From Fasciolopsis buskii (Eukaryota > Platyhelminthes > Trematoda > Plagiorchiida > Fasciolidae): 64,000 bases of DNA. The stretch is from contig LUCM01010140.1 of the NCBI GenBank assembly GCA_008360955.1, positions 64,685-128,684 of the forward strand, in the 5' to 3' direction. Shown here piece by piece: positions 1 through 12,041 of the stretch. Both the position numbers and the translations under genes were made by a program. Under the pieces are notes generated by a model, which saw only the letters and a list, made by a program, of their open reading frames with translations, searched no databases and had not been told where the DNA came from. Each line of letters begins with the position of its first letter. Within the stretch, counting starts at the first letter, position 1.

Positions 1-1419
1 AATAGGGTTGCTTATAATTGTATCATTCTTTTGTAGTGTGATCTAAGCAGCACATGTGAGAATCTAAGGCACAACTTTCGGTGTGGAGATATTGGTAAAT
101 ATTGGAGAAAGTTGTTTCGATCTCAGCCAACTGGAAAACAAATTGGATCTTCTCAATTAACTTAACGAATTTCCGGTAAACAAGACGCGCAATAAAACCA
201 TAATCATTTTCAGATTTCTGTTCAAATAAGAAGGGTGATTTCTGGTAAAATGAGTTTCTTTAGCTCCTAAATTATCAAATGAAGTTAACCTACGAGTAGA
301 TTCCAGAGGAACTTAATGGTCTTTATTGTCGGTTATAAACCAGCTGATATCATGAAAGTTTGTAATCATTTCCAGGAATAAAATCCAACGTATGATCCAT
401 CCTTCAAAACTGGAATGAAGTAGCACTGCTAGACTGCACCTGCTATAATTCGGTGGGGCCTGAAGTTTTTTCATTTACATTTTATCAGTGTTTATGCCGA
501 TATTCGTGCTGCCAAATCATTCAAAAATGCCGTTGAAATAACTCAGAATAAATAACGTTTCAAGAAACTCAGCCGTGACCTTTACTACAGCATCCGAAGT
601 CCGACAATGAACTTCACACATTGAAGTTTTCATAGTTGAGTGCATCAATCTGTGATATAGAGCCAAGTCTTTTCCGTGTGATTGATGAACAATCTTCGAA
701 TGCATTTTCTCACCAGCGAGGGACTTGCTTGAAATTATTCTGTTGTTTTATTTCAAAGTTTTGGCGCTTGCGGAAGACATTAAGTGGCTTTGTGGTCTCC
801 GGTTGGCTTCCTCCAACCATACGACAGTCATCCATGAATCAACCCTCGTCATAGCTCCTGCAGTATTGACGGTGGACTAAGCAGTTGAGGCACGGCGAAT
901 CGTCCTTCCGAAATCCGTGAGTCTACATGTCATTTCAGCAGTGGTTCATAAGATCGAACCATCGATAAAAATATCGCTAGATCGCCGTCCGCTCTGCTGA
1001 CGACTCTTGTGGTCAAAAGAATTCACTCACTTTCAACAAAGCCGACTGAGCTATCGAGGTCATAGAGGTGTTACTATTTGGCCTTGAAAGCTTAAAATTA
1101 CTAAGCAATGTTCAAATGAGAACAACATTCACATTTTTTGTCGGGTTATCTGACTGAATTTTTGCATTGAACAGCCGGCAATTCGATGCAAAGAATGCAT
1201 AGTAATATTTTGAAAATTGTGGTAAATTTTTGTGAAACAAATAACATTACTCAAGATCGAAACTGTTACCTTTCACCAGAGAGAAAGCTGAATGGCCGGA
1301 ATAAAACGTTGTTAGATTTTTCTGTTTTTGTATTTGCTATTATGGTGTTAAAAAGTATAACACAAATGCTCATCGGATCCAAGGAGAAAATGTTTAAAAC
1401 AAATTCGGCATGTATTTTA
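1..1419. other. No recognisable gene
   Basis: AT-rich sequence with short ORFs only (for example 517-705 on -, 636-854 on +) and no recognised motif. Confidence 0.6.
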
Positions 1420-1567
1420 GCAAAAACGAGGTGTAAACCACCATTCAGGAAAGGTTCAGCGGCCAACAGATGGCTGCCGTATGAGAAAGCTTACCGGTGG
1501 TAGGGAGATTCAAACCCACGACTTTAGTGTACAAGCGCCACGACCTCAGCCGCTTGGCCACCACCGA
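1420..1567 (-). repeat. tRNA-derived SINE, copy A
   Basis: On the minus strand the head has an A box TGGCCAAGCGG (1550-1560) and a B box GGTTTGAATCT (1506-1516). The 72-nt tRNA-like part is closed by a 7-bp stem, CGGTGGT with ACCACCG, and looks Leu/Ser-like. The body that follows (GGCAGCC.TCTGTTGGCC.CTGA) is shared with copy B at 9.8 kb, which shows a repeat family rather than a lone tRNA gene. Confidence 0.75.
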
Positions 1568-4500
1568 AGAATTGTTCATTTCTAATGATCCGTATCAGCG
1601 CAGTTTTAGCTCACAGGTCGTTAGCTTTAGCATGAAATGCAATGAAGTGTATTTCTAAATCTCTAGAGAATGGGAATTTCTTGCTTAGTGCCAAGGCAAA
1701 CAGTTTGGACAGACGCGTTCGTCTAGTTATTCTGCAACCCGTTCACTCATTCTAATGTCTGTTCTCCACCTGCGATCAATGTGGACGGACCGGTTCGTTG
1801 TTGAGTTGGTGCGTTCGTGTTTTCATGACAACCGAAAGATAAATAATTAACTCCGTATATCAGTTAACAGAAATCAATTCGAATGCATCAAATTTAAATT
1901 GGAAACCTATCTATCCGTCAATTTTGTTATATATCAAGGTCAATACAACCACGAAGTGTGTCAATTTTTCACCTGTTCTATTCGATGCACCCATCACTAT
2001 TACGAATCCAAGTTTCCGATATATCTTGTTGGAAAACGATGAAAGTTAATACCGGCTGTCTAACTTCGTACTCGGCCGCTAGTTGTACAGTTTTGTTTGA
2101 AATTTCCATCTTATCTGGCTGAGCAAGGAAGTCTGAAATTAATGCAGACAAGTAAAATCAAGCGACTGTAATTGAGTCAAACTGTTGTGCAGTCCTAAGA
2201 ATGGCCACGTGATAGCCAAAAACTGTCCACGTAAAAAGAGAATCTGAATAAAGAGAATTCGCGGAAGTTTGCGTATCTATATTTGATCGAACTCACATTT
2301 TGGAGACAAAATAAAAACCTACGACACATTTACTGCCATATTTGAAACTCATCCGAGCAACATCAAGGCAGACAAGTGATAACTAACAAAAGCAGCAAGA
2401 TTACCGACTTTGTCATTCACCCGATCAGCAATAGCCGTAAGTACGGATGCTAGATAACACGGGATGAGCAGCTGATCGATAATGAAGCGAAAACAGAAGT
2501 TGTCATAATTGTTGCAAACTAGCTAATAGATTGTTCAACCTCACCATTAAACTGAATAAACTGCAATGCAAGAGACGTATTCATTAAATAGTACAGCTAG
2601 ACTGCTTGGTCCTCCAAACCGTAAGTGTGGTAAATGGCTGCAATGAGGAAGTGGTGGTATAAGCCATCCTGTCTGTGAGGCTCGGGACATAGCTCGCTTA
2701 TTGACTCCACGTTTTTCTGCGAAATTTCAAGGATCTGATCCCTAAAGCCCTTCGATTCCGAATGATTTCATCAAATAACTTTTCATATTTCATGCATGTT
2801 TCCCGTGAAATAATTTTAACAATGGTTTCTAGTTTTTAACTTCTGCCGGTTTAAAAGCTCAGCAAACAGTATCAGTGCAGCTCAGTATAGTAATGGCTTT
2901 TTTCGAGGACACTGAAGAGACACTTGCGATGTGCAGGATCATGATACACGATGATATCAGTAGCATAATTAGTTCAGGTGTAAGAGATGGAAAAATCACT
3001 ATGATAATAACTGATGTTACAAATCGTCATATTAGAAGAATCAAAAGCGCAAAACATGGGGAACAATTGCGCGCTAAATTTGACTAAAGCTGAGTTAACC
3101 ATTTTGAGGGTGTGCCGTGCGGGCAGCTTTGTACATGGCATTCAGGGAATTCTGTCAATGACTGAAAAAGATCTCTACGAATAACAAGACATATGACTAG
3201 TGGAAGTATATAAGAACTGGATCACAACCCAGTGAACAACATGGAGTGGAAAAGAAGGAAGGAAGGAAAATCTGCTAGGGAATGTTTCGGGAAAGACAGT
3301 CGGGATTGAAATGAAAATGTAAGGAGTGGAATTTTCGGGTGAAGCAGTAAATTTGAGGAAGGCAAAAGCTATTGCAATATGTTTCATTCATGCGTATTTA
3401 TGCAAGAGTATTGAACTTCACATGAGGTTGGTTCTAATTATTCCTGATTCCAGAGGCTTTGGTTAGGAGTAACGATTACAGAAGAGTTAGAAGAAAAATC
3501 TGTCGGCTAGCGATAAGGAACCAGGCTCAGTCCGGAAATGCTTCCAGTGAGTGTATTCATTGGGAATTCATCAATGTTTGTTTCATGTTATAATCGAAGA
3601 CTATCAGAAAAACGACGCGTATGGCGAAACACTACGGCCCACGTCAACTAATGAACATTAGCTAAAAGATAGAAAAGGATGTGGGAAAGGTGTATGAACA
3701 ACGTTTAGTTACTGCAAATTCCAACAACTCTTATCTCCATGAGTTTTGGCGGAACAAGATTAAATAAGCTATAGGGACAAACAAGGAGTCGTGGGAGGTC
3801 GATACAGAAGGGTGCACGGGAACAGTTGAACCAGCATGGTGTTAACGACATTGGTGTTTATGGGTGGTCTGACTAAGTGCCGGGCGCCCAACCCAAAAAC
3901 TCATTTAAGAGGCAAAAGCTAGGTGAATAATCCGCCATCCTAACTGTCCCGAGCATCGTTACAACCACAATGACTGGCCGACTCGCTGTAACAAAGCGGT
4001 GGATCCGAGTCCAATCCACAGCAAGGGGATTGACGTAAAGAAAAGCCGATCCACTTAAAAGAAGTGAAAACGGAGGTGATAAGATAGTATATGTAAATCC
4101 TGGACAGAACACAATATCGGGGTTAATAGCTTCGATGCTCAGACTGGCATAATAGCAGAGACGGCTAACTGCAATGTCAGTGATGAATCCGAAATGTGGC
4201 ATTATAATCAGTCTCAACTGAAGCGAGGTTCGGGAGATCTGTATGCACGTCTAATTCAGACACACGTCGCTTCAGGTCACGTGCCAGTGACAAGTCATCT
4301 CATCCCTAACTGCAAAAATTTGTCAGATTGACACACTGATGTAGACTTTGTAATTCATACTCATCCTTGCGCAAAATCTGAACGAAAACCAAGAAGGGTG
4401 GGCCATGCCACCTAAAAGCTGTTCCGGTTGTGATTCATGATGAGAATCGGCATGTCAATGACCTAAGTCGTATATCAGCGGTGAAAAGTAACTATTTCAT

Positions 4501-5639
4501 GCAATATCCGGCTAGCAGTAAATGGACGTTAAAGCAACGCGCATAAGAGAAGGATGGGCCAAGTGTGTATAGGGCAGCTCTGTCAGAAACAATGAAATAG
4601 CATGGATTTACACTCAGAAAGCCTGCATGCATCTGTATTTTGACTTATTTCAGTCTTCCCAGTTTTCTCATGCATCCTTAACATGTATCCACCTATAGGT
4701 GTATATAATCAATGCATGCTTTCAAAGTCGTCCGCTCAAACCAGCGTGACAGAGTAAAGGTTTGCTCTCATAAACAGTTTCTCGGCATCGTAAGCTTTTT
4801 TCTTACTTTGAATTCTGCTGATATCCTTGAGACGCAGGCTCACTGTGAGTGATATTGTTTTCAGAAGTGCCCGTCGCGACGAGTTGAAACTAAAATTCCG
4901 TACTCGAAGTCTCCGAGAACTACATAATGGGACTTTCCATGTTTCCTGAGTCAGCCGTTTTGTTTGCTTTGTCGTACACTATGTGATGTTTGTTCTTGCT
5001 TCAGCCCCACAAAGCTCCGCTAGGGTTTTGTACCCTTTCCATATTTTTATAGATGTCGTAGTGCACTAGTAATTTCATAGGTACACTATCGGTCTGATGC
5101 AAATGGCCGAATGTAAAAGCATGACCATAGCAAGACTGGGGCAGGTCACATGGGAGAATAAAATGCATTCCGTTATACCAAAGGAAAAATCGTGACTAAG
5201 TTTTAGAGATCTGTTTAATGAGGAACTGGGTGAGGAAATATACGAGAAAATAAATGAACTTCTGTGAAACTTTAGAGTTACGAGAGGTTTGGGTATGCTG
5301 ACCAGGTGTTCATTGTAATTACACCCTGTCTCCTGTGAGACGTTTTGTTTTGGTCACATACGAAACAGTTTCCTAGGAAAACCTAGGGATGGTTGTCTAT
5401 CAGGGAAACGGGTACGAAGTGACGAAAATGAAATGATGGATTGTCCCATGTTAGATGGTTATTTAATAATTGTGACAGGTAAGGACGCCGATGTTCTTTA
5501 ACACACCGGACGAGAATCAGCTGAGGTTTATTTGATAAACGTATGGTAAGAACCCAAAGCATGATCCTTCAGATAAAGAAGAGGAATTATTGAAGACAGT
5601 TTATAAGAATGTAGTAACGTTTGTGCTGTTTGGACGAAA
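1568..5639. other. No recognisable gene
   Basis: Short ORFs only. A minus ORF at 3873-4217 has a faint LINE-endonuclease look (PGFTYTIL, FLYVN) that I could not confirm. The area is probably old transposon matter. Confidence 0.5.
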
Positions 5640-6060
5640 GCTAATGCTAATGTCGCATCACGATGATATCTTTCGTGGATGCCTAGATGAGAATGGATAG
5701 TGAGCATTCAAATCTACAGGCCTCTTTCTTAGCCCCTTAGTGCGCCAACGGCTGAGGGCGGATAAGTTATCTGAAATTTTGCTAATAGCGGAGGATAAGC
5801 TGACGGGATAAAAAGCGTAGACCACATGAATGTCGTCAGCGAGCATGAAGGGAGTCCCATGCCTAATAACGTCAGCAATGATAGTAATATACATTATCAA
5901 AATGGGAAGGTTTAAGGCCATCTTAGACAACACCGATAGTGACGGGCCTCGAGGAGCATAAATGATCATGAACCGTCATTGGTTGGATACAGTCAGCGAG
6001 ATTTCAGTTTGACTAATAAATTTAATTTTTGTTATGAGCTGTTGACATTTGAAGCGAAGT
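5640..6060 (-). mobile_element. CR1/jockey-like LINE reverse transcriptase relic
   Basis: The minus-strand frame at 5969-5658 keeps the order of the RT palm: a decayed QGSVLGPLLF block (RGPSLSVL), then MYITIIADVIRHGTPF, then LADDIHVVYAF where a functional enzyme has FADD/YADD. The bases just upstream in another frame keep CIQPMTV, the usual lead-in to that block. Frameshifts and stops show it is dead. Endonuclease and 3' end were not found next to it. Confidence 0.65.
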
Positions 6061-9000
6061 GAGCGATGATATCACATGGTGAATTATTTCATGGACGTGG
6101 TAATTATTGCTTTTCCAACGTCAGCGCGGGTGGGTTGACGTGGTTGTACAATATCAGCGATTTGTAACTTAGGAGTCGATCACACATCGTAACTAATTAC
6201 TGATGAAAGCAATCCTGTCTTTGGTAATGAAAGCCCAATTCATTGGACTAGTCTGCATTAGGCATAACAATTCTCCAATGGATGGTAAAGAGTTGTCGCT
6301 TCTAGTCTCCCTTCTGAATGTTCACTAGTCGGTATAAAGTAATCCTGTAGACAACGCCGAGTGCATGTGTTGTTTTCGATAAGCACAACAATAATAGCAT
6401 TACAGAAAAAAACTAATTATTCAATATGGTATCCAAATGGATTGTTATGCTGCAAATCGTTGTGTAAGGATTAGCACAAACAATCCATTTAAATGGCACT
6501 GCAAGTGCACTAAAAGCCGTAATGAAAATCCACTTTAGTTTTGATATTTGGTGGTTAGAAAATAATCTCAGAATTCTAAGGAGGAGCCAGTCAAAATTTA
6601 AGGCAGCAAGCTTTTTATCTATTTATTCGATTCTTATCCATCTCCCAGCAGAATCTTGGGATCAAAATGGTACACCTGCTTTGAAGGAATCTACCGGATT
6701 GTCTGAACTACCGTTTCCCACTTGTTAGGCACAAGACACGTGAAATTGTCATATAATCTTTCGCTTTAGATCGTTAATGCCCAATGGAAGTTTGTGTGAA
6801 TAAATGATGTAAATCATTTCGTGACCAAGATCCACTCGGACGTTTGTTCTACAGTGAAATCACCAACAAACCGCACTCGAATGGTAAGCTAATTACATAA
6901 TCCTCTACCTTTCTTGTGATTTGAACAAGACCAACAACACACAGATACCTTTTATCATGCCATGTGCGATAAACATCGCCAATTATGCTTTCCGACACTT
7001 GCTGATTTCTTAAAATTATTTGGTTGTTAGTTTGCTGTGTCAGTCTTTACCTAGGATATGAAAAACACCAGCAAATTACCATTTTCAAGGGTCGCGTCAT
7101 CCCGACTGTACACAGTAAGTCTCGAATAATTTATTCAATAGTGGCGCTAAAAATATTCCATAATGAAATTTTACAAATGATGATTTGTGACGGTAAACTT
7201 AAGGACGAATTTCAAGTGGCAGTGAAGTTATGTTGGAATTCAATAGACCTTTAATAAGCCAGTCGGAATAATGTTTCGCATATTCGTTCATCAAAGATGA
7301 GATTAGAAACAATGAAGTTCTCCCGTCTGTTCGTTTTTTGTGTGACAAATCTGAACAGGTACCACAAGATGTTGTGTCATGTGATATTAGGTGTCCTTAC
7401 CTACTAATAAATGTTTAGCTGAGACCATGAGAAAAACCACACATGGGATAAACTTTATTATGGGTCACCAGAATCGTAAATATTCCGCTGAACAATGGAA
7501 AATGGTTTTGAAATCCAAGAGATTTGCTTGGGTGCAAAACCTGAATTGTCACAAATTCAAACCAGCTGTTCAATGAATAAAAATTAAACAGTTGGCGGTC
7601 CACGACAGTGTTAAAAGCAAACGCAAAACATTTCTCAAAACCGTTTTGAATCCCTTTGACCTCATTGCGGTATCAGTTGGATGCATAATCATCACAAACG
7701 TCAAAATCTCAAGAAACGGGATCCTCTTTTGTGCGATTTTCGTCCTCAAAGAGTAACCTGACTCTGTAATATTTTCATTACATCGGCCAAATTCGTTCTG
7801 AGTTTTACCAGCTTTTTCGTTCCTTGCCGCTTTCAAAGAGCAAACAATTCATACCGAGCGATTTTCGGCCTTTACTTTTTTGCTATTCGTTTCCGGAAAA
7901 TAGTGCAAGTCAGTATTTACCTCAACAAGTAGCACAGGATTATTGTTTTTTTGGCTAAACTTCAATAGTCACCAGGTACCGCTGGGTTAGATAATCTAAT
8001 TTCGTTTGTTTTGCTTTCTGCTATTTTCTCGCCCATTTTACTACCATTATTAAGTTTTCTTAAACAAATCTCCAAAATCCAACTTCAACCGTACCTAGCT
8101 TGTTGTTATGGCGATAATTCTTCACGATAATGGGGACTTAATGTGTGTCAAACGACAGTTTAAACTGAAAATGGTTGACACGGGAACGCAACAGCTTTGA
8201 ACTTGTAGTGCTGCTTAGTAAATATGCAATTCCGTTGGTAACTGATCAGAAACATTCTGCGTGAATGAACTTTTCATTATATGCCACACTTTAGGCCATC
8301 TGAATCACCAAAGCGCGTCACAGAACTCAAATATTCATCAGTCTATTTTCGAGAAAAACCTAAATTTTGCTTTGTATAATTTGCAGATCTCTCCATACAT
8401 GTGCAAAATTTTCCTCAGCCGAATCGCAATGGGAGTTCGGATCCTCGGGGGAATAGTTCTGAAGGCAAATGATTCTAATTATTAAAGACCATGGAATTTC
8501 CGTGATTGCTATCATTTAATTGCGGACGTTTTTCATCGGTGACGTACTGGCCCAAGAGCAGCTTCTGGAATATTATTTCGAAAGCGTGACGCTCGGTGAA
8601 ATGAAATGCATCAACTAGAAACGACCGCTGACAAAGACTTCAAATCTGATCTCGCGATTTTTTCGTGCCCTTGGGATTGCTGACGCCTGACCAGCTAGAA
8701 AACAATTTCGTTTCATCCCCTCCTGAGTTTTCCAGAGGAATCGTCATGCGACTGAATAAAATTCAGCTACATTCGCCAAATGCTGTGAAGGGAAAAAATA
8801 TATTTGATGTGCCAATCATGCAAACCAGAGTTATTTTCCTCTTATAGATCCGCGTAACAGGGCAGAGAAGAACTACTGCAAACTCCATAGGAATACAAGA
8901 GTATATAGTGCTCAATGTAATTCGGCATTGCCCAAACAATGTTTGTTGCTCGCAGTGAGCAACACTTAAACCCGTGATGATGGCCGTTTGACGTATGCAA

Positions 9001-9821
9001 AGTCGAAAACATAGGCTGAAAAATGAGAAGGAATGTGGACGTATTGATCTGGTAGGCTCACGGATCATCAAACAAGGAGCTTAGCTTATTAACACGATGA
9101 AAACAGGGGTGTCATCAACTCAAAAGTGGGAACCCGTTCGCTTATTGTATTTCTCCTGTCGACTTATAGCTGCACTGAGGAAAAATAATATTACTCTTCA
9201 AATTTAACCCCATCCTCTTCGGTAATGCTAGTATCCACTTGGTTAATGAATCCAATGGTTTTATGACACATTCTGAAAAAGCCCACTACGCTTTATCATT
9301 AAAATGGAATTTTATTCTGTTTGGGCATTCTGACTACTCTGTGACCAATAGTTGTCAGCAACTTAACTTTCTTTCACCCCATGGATTGCAGGTCTTAAAA
9401 GAATTCTGACCCCGGATGTGTGACCCTGTAGCCTCGAAGGGGCCGGGAAAATTGCCATTACGTGTGGTCTAGATGTGTCCACTCATCTTGAAACAACCAG
9501 TTTTTGTGGCTAATTCAAAAGCTTCTAAAAGTTTTGCTGCCACGCATGACATACAGGCCCGTGAAGGACATTTTCCACTGTGTAACCGATTTTCCCTCGA
9601 TTATCTAAGAGCCTATGTCGGAACCATGAATGAGCGATATTGGTTCTTAGACACTCTTTAAAGAATAATCGGAGTGCAATTTGATTCAGTGGCAAGCACT
9701 CTGAATCAATGTGTAGGAGCAGGGAATACGATGAAATAGTCATATAAAGGTCTTTGAAGGGATCGAAAGTATGACGATGACGTACAGCCGCCTAATCACC
9801 TTGTGCAAAGAAGTCAATCTA
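6061..9821. other. No recognisable gene
   Basis: Short overlapping ORFs on both strands without family signatures. Confidence 0.55.
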
Positions 9822-9985
9822 TCTGGCGGTGGTCTTGGTCGTGGCGTTTGGATGTGAAGATAACGGGTTCAAATCCTCCCACCGCCGGTCAATGTCCCCA
9901 CTTGGCAGCCTTCTGTTGGCCCCTGACCCCCTCCTGGAAAATGATGTACATTGTTATTTCATTACTAAAAGAAGTAAAAGATAAA
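9822..9985 (+). repeat. tRNA-derived SINE, copy B
   Basis: Head 9824-9886 begins GGCGGTGG and closes with CCACCGCC, a perfect 8-bp acceptor-like stem. The B box GGTTCAAATCC is at 9866-9876. The A-box region is shortened: the head is only 63 nt, so it cannot be a working tRNA. The body at 9886-9935 aligns with copy A and an A-rich tail follows at about 9965-9990. Confidence 0.8.
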
Positions 9986-9990
9986 AGGTA

Positions 9991-11554
9991 AAAATTTATC
10001 TGCACAGAACGAGGGTGCTTGCACTTTCAGCTCCGTACGAGAATTGTTTAGCGCCCATGTTTCTGCAGTCATTTATGCAAGTTTGTTGCAATAAATATTC
10101 CTGGACTATCGGCAAGTACGCTTGATTACCGCGATAACTAAGAGACTGTCAGTCTTCGACTCGGACACCGGATTTTCTTGCACTGATGGAAAACAAATCA
10201 CAAGATCCAGTCATAACAGTGCAGTTAAAATGATCTGGTTTGTCCTTGCGATTAAATATGCCTTGATAAGTTAGACGAACGTCAGTCTGCTCAATAGACA
10301 ACACTAACACCATATCCCATTTAAAATTGCTAACCCATTGTTGAACCTTAACTTGTGTAAAAGTAAAGAATTTCACCTGGATTTATGTTGTCAGTATTAA
10401 CAACGCCCATGATCTAGCCGACCATTCGGGCTAATCTACAAACAACCTCATAGACTTCATGCTTAAGTTCCCTGATTTCTTTCAAACTGTCTTAATAATC
10501 AAACACCATTTTGGGACGCAATGGCAGCAAACGAATTCATCTTTTACAGTATGCCAGGTCAAAAATCTAAATGCCTACGGAAAGCTTTCTAAAAGGGGCA
10601 TGCCGTAAAGTACGCGTCGCGTTTATCGTGAATTTCATGAAATATGTTTCATTTTACCGTAAGCGGTCATCACGATTGCATACAATTGCCCATAAAATGT
10701 TCGGTATTCACTGTGCCATCTTTGCTTGATTTTTCAATAGCGCTGAACATCTTTCTAAACCGAAATCTGATTTTATGGTTTCTTTTCAGTACTGTGCAAC
10801 TGTTGCGATTTCAACTCTCAAGACGCACAGCCATTAAATTTCAGTAACAGCCACGTTTTGGAGAATTGCGTTTAGCGTTCAAGTGGTTCACTGCATGAAC
10901 AGAAGCGATGTTTAAAGCAGTGGTAATTGCGATCGGGAAAACTACGACAAAAGCATTTTGCGAAAGCAAAATACCCGAGTGAATACTAAGTTCTTGTCGT
11001 GCTAAGTCGCCATCCTGGAGTTAATTGATTCAGACTCATAAATGTGTTAACTTCAGGTTTGTCCGAAAAGACCAAAAGGCAAATGAGATACATTCTTGCT
11101 AACTGTTCTTCTATCGTGATCGATGAACAACATGAAATAAATAGTTTTTCCGCTCAGAATATATAAGAGGACAGTTTTTTTATGAATTGTAGTATTTTCT
11201 GTAGACATCAATGGTAGAATGAACTACTTATGTTGTAGAATACTGATTCCTAAGTGAGCCTGGGACAACACATAAAATATAGTTAATAATATCAGTAAAG
11301 CTTTCAAAGGGGAAACCTGTTCTGTCTGATAAGTTCTATATTTATCCGCATAAAATAGTGCTGTTTTAAAGGTGTATATAATTCGTGTCAAAGATAAAGC
11401 AGTCATCAATTTTGGCAGTGTTACTAATTTAGGTAACGGTATCCATTTTAGTAATGTGGCTGTCAGAAACTCTCCCACGAAAATGGGATTAGATATGGTG
11501 ACCTTGAAATGTCTCCGCTTGCTTTAGATTCCAAAAATTTGACATCCATCAGTC
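9991..11554. other. No recognisable gene
   Basis: AT-rich; nothing identified. Confidence 0.6.
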
Positions 11555-12041
11555 CACTTAGGTCAGTTGGTTTTGTCTATTGAAGGTTTGTTGCAGTTCA
11601 ATATGCCTGTCGTTGGTACATGTCGACGAGTGCCGAGCTTCTAGGAACTCTTTTGAATAGCTTGTGTTCGCATGGTCCCCAATGAAAGGCGTGTCCAGAT
11701 TGACTGTCCTCCCTGATCCTCAAGGATGGATATAAGTGAAAGGGGATCATGTCTTCTTGTGGCAGGTTTGCGTTCATGCATTCGTGTAGCAACCTTTCTT
11801 CCAGTTTGGCTGATAGGTAGCATTTGTCGCAGTCGTGACATTTGACCTTGTAAATAACATTTCTTCTGTCGTCCATTTTGAGTTTTTCTTTGGGGTTCGG
11901 AATGGGTCTCATAGTTTTAGTGGGTTTGTGGGCGACTGTGATGCCCTGTGGTTCGAGCAATCTTGCAGTCAATTCAGATACAGTTTTGATGTAAGGATGG
12001 GATATTTCCTTGTTGGATATTGCTCTTTTATTTATCTCCAT
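11555..12041 (-). mobile_element. Penelope-like element relic: linker and GIY-YIG endonuclease
   Basis: The minus-strand frame starts with a linker (SHPYIKTVSELTARLLEP, GITVAHKPTKTM) and enters the GIY-YIG endonuclease at NVIYKVKCHDCDKCYL. At about 11,820 it shifts frame to QTGRKVATRMHE and RRHDPLSLIS. It shifts again near 11,640 to end LEARHSSTCTNDRHIELQQ before a stop. This is the C-terminal part of a PLE protein, in which RT is followed by a single-strand-nicking endonuclease. Two frameshifts make it non-functional. No RT was found upstream (above 12,041), so the copy is 5' truncated. Confidence 0.8.

Noticed and set aside
3873..4217. Minus ORF of 114 codons with a faint LINE endonuclease look (PGFTYTIL, SAFLYVN)
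   Set aside because: Catalytic blocks (GDFN, SDH) are absent and the resemblance is too loose to support a feature.
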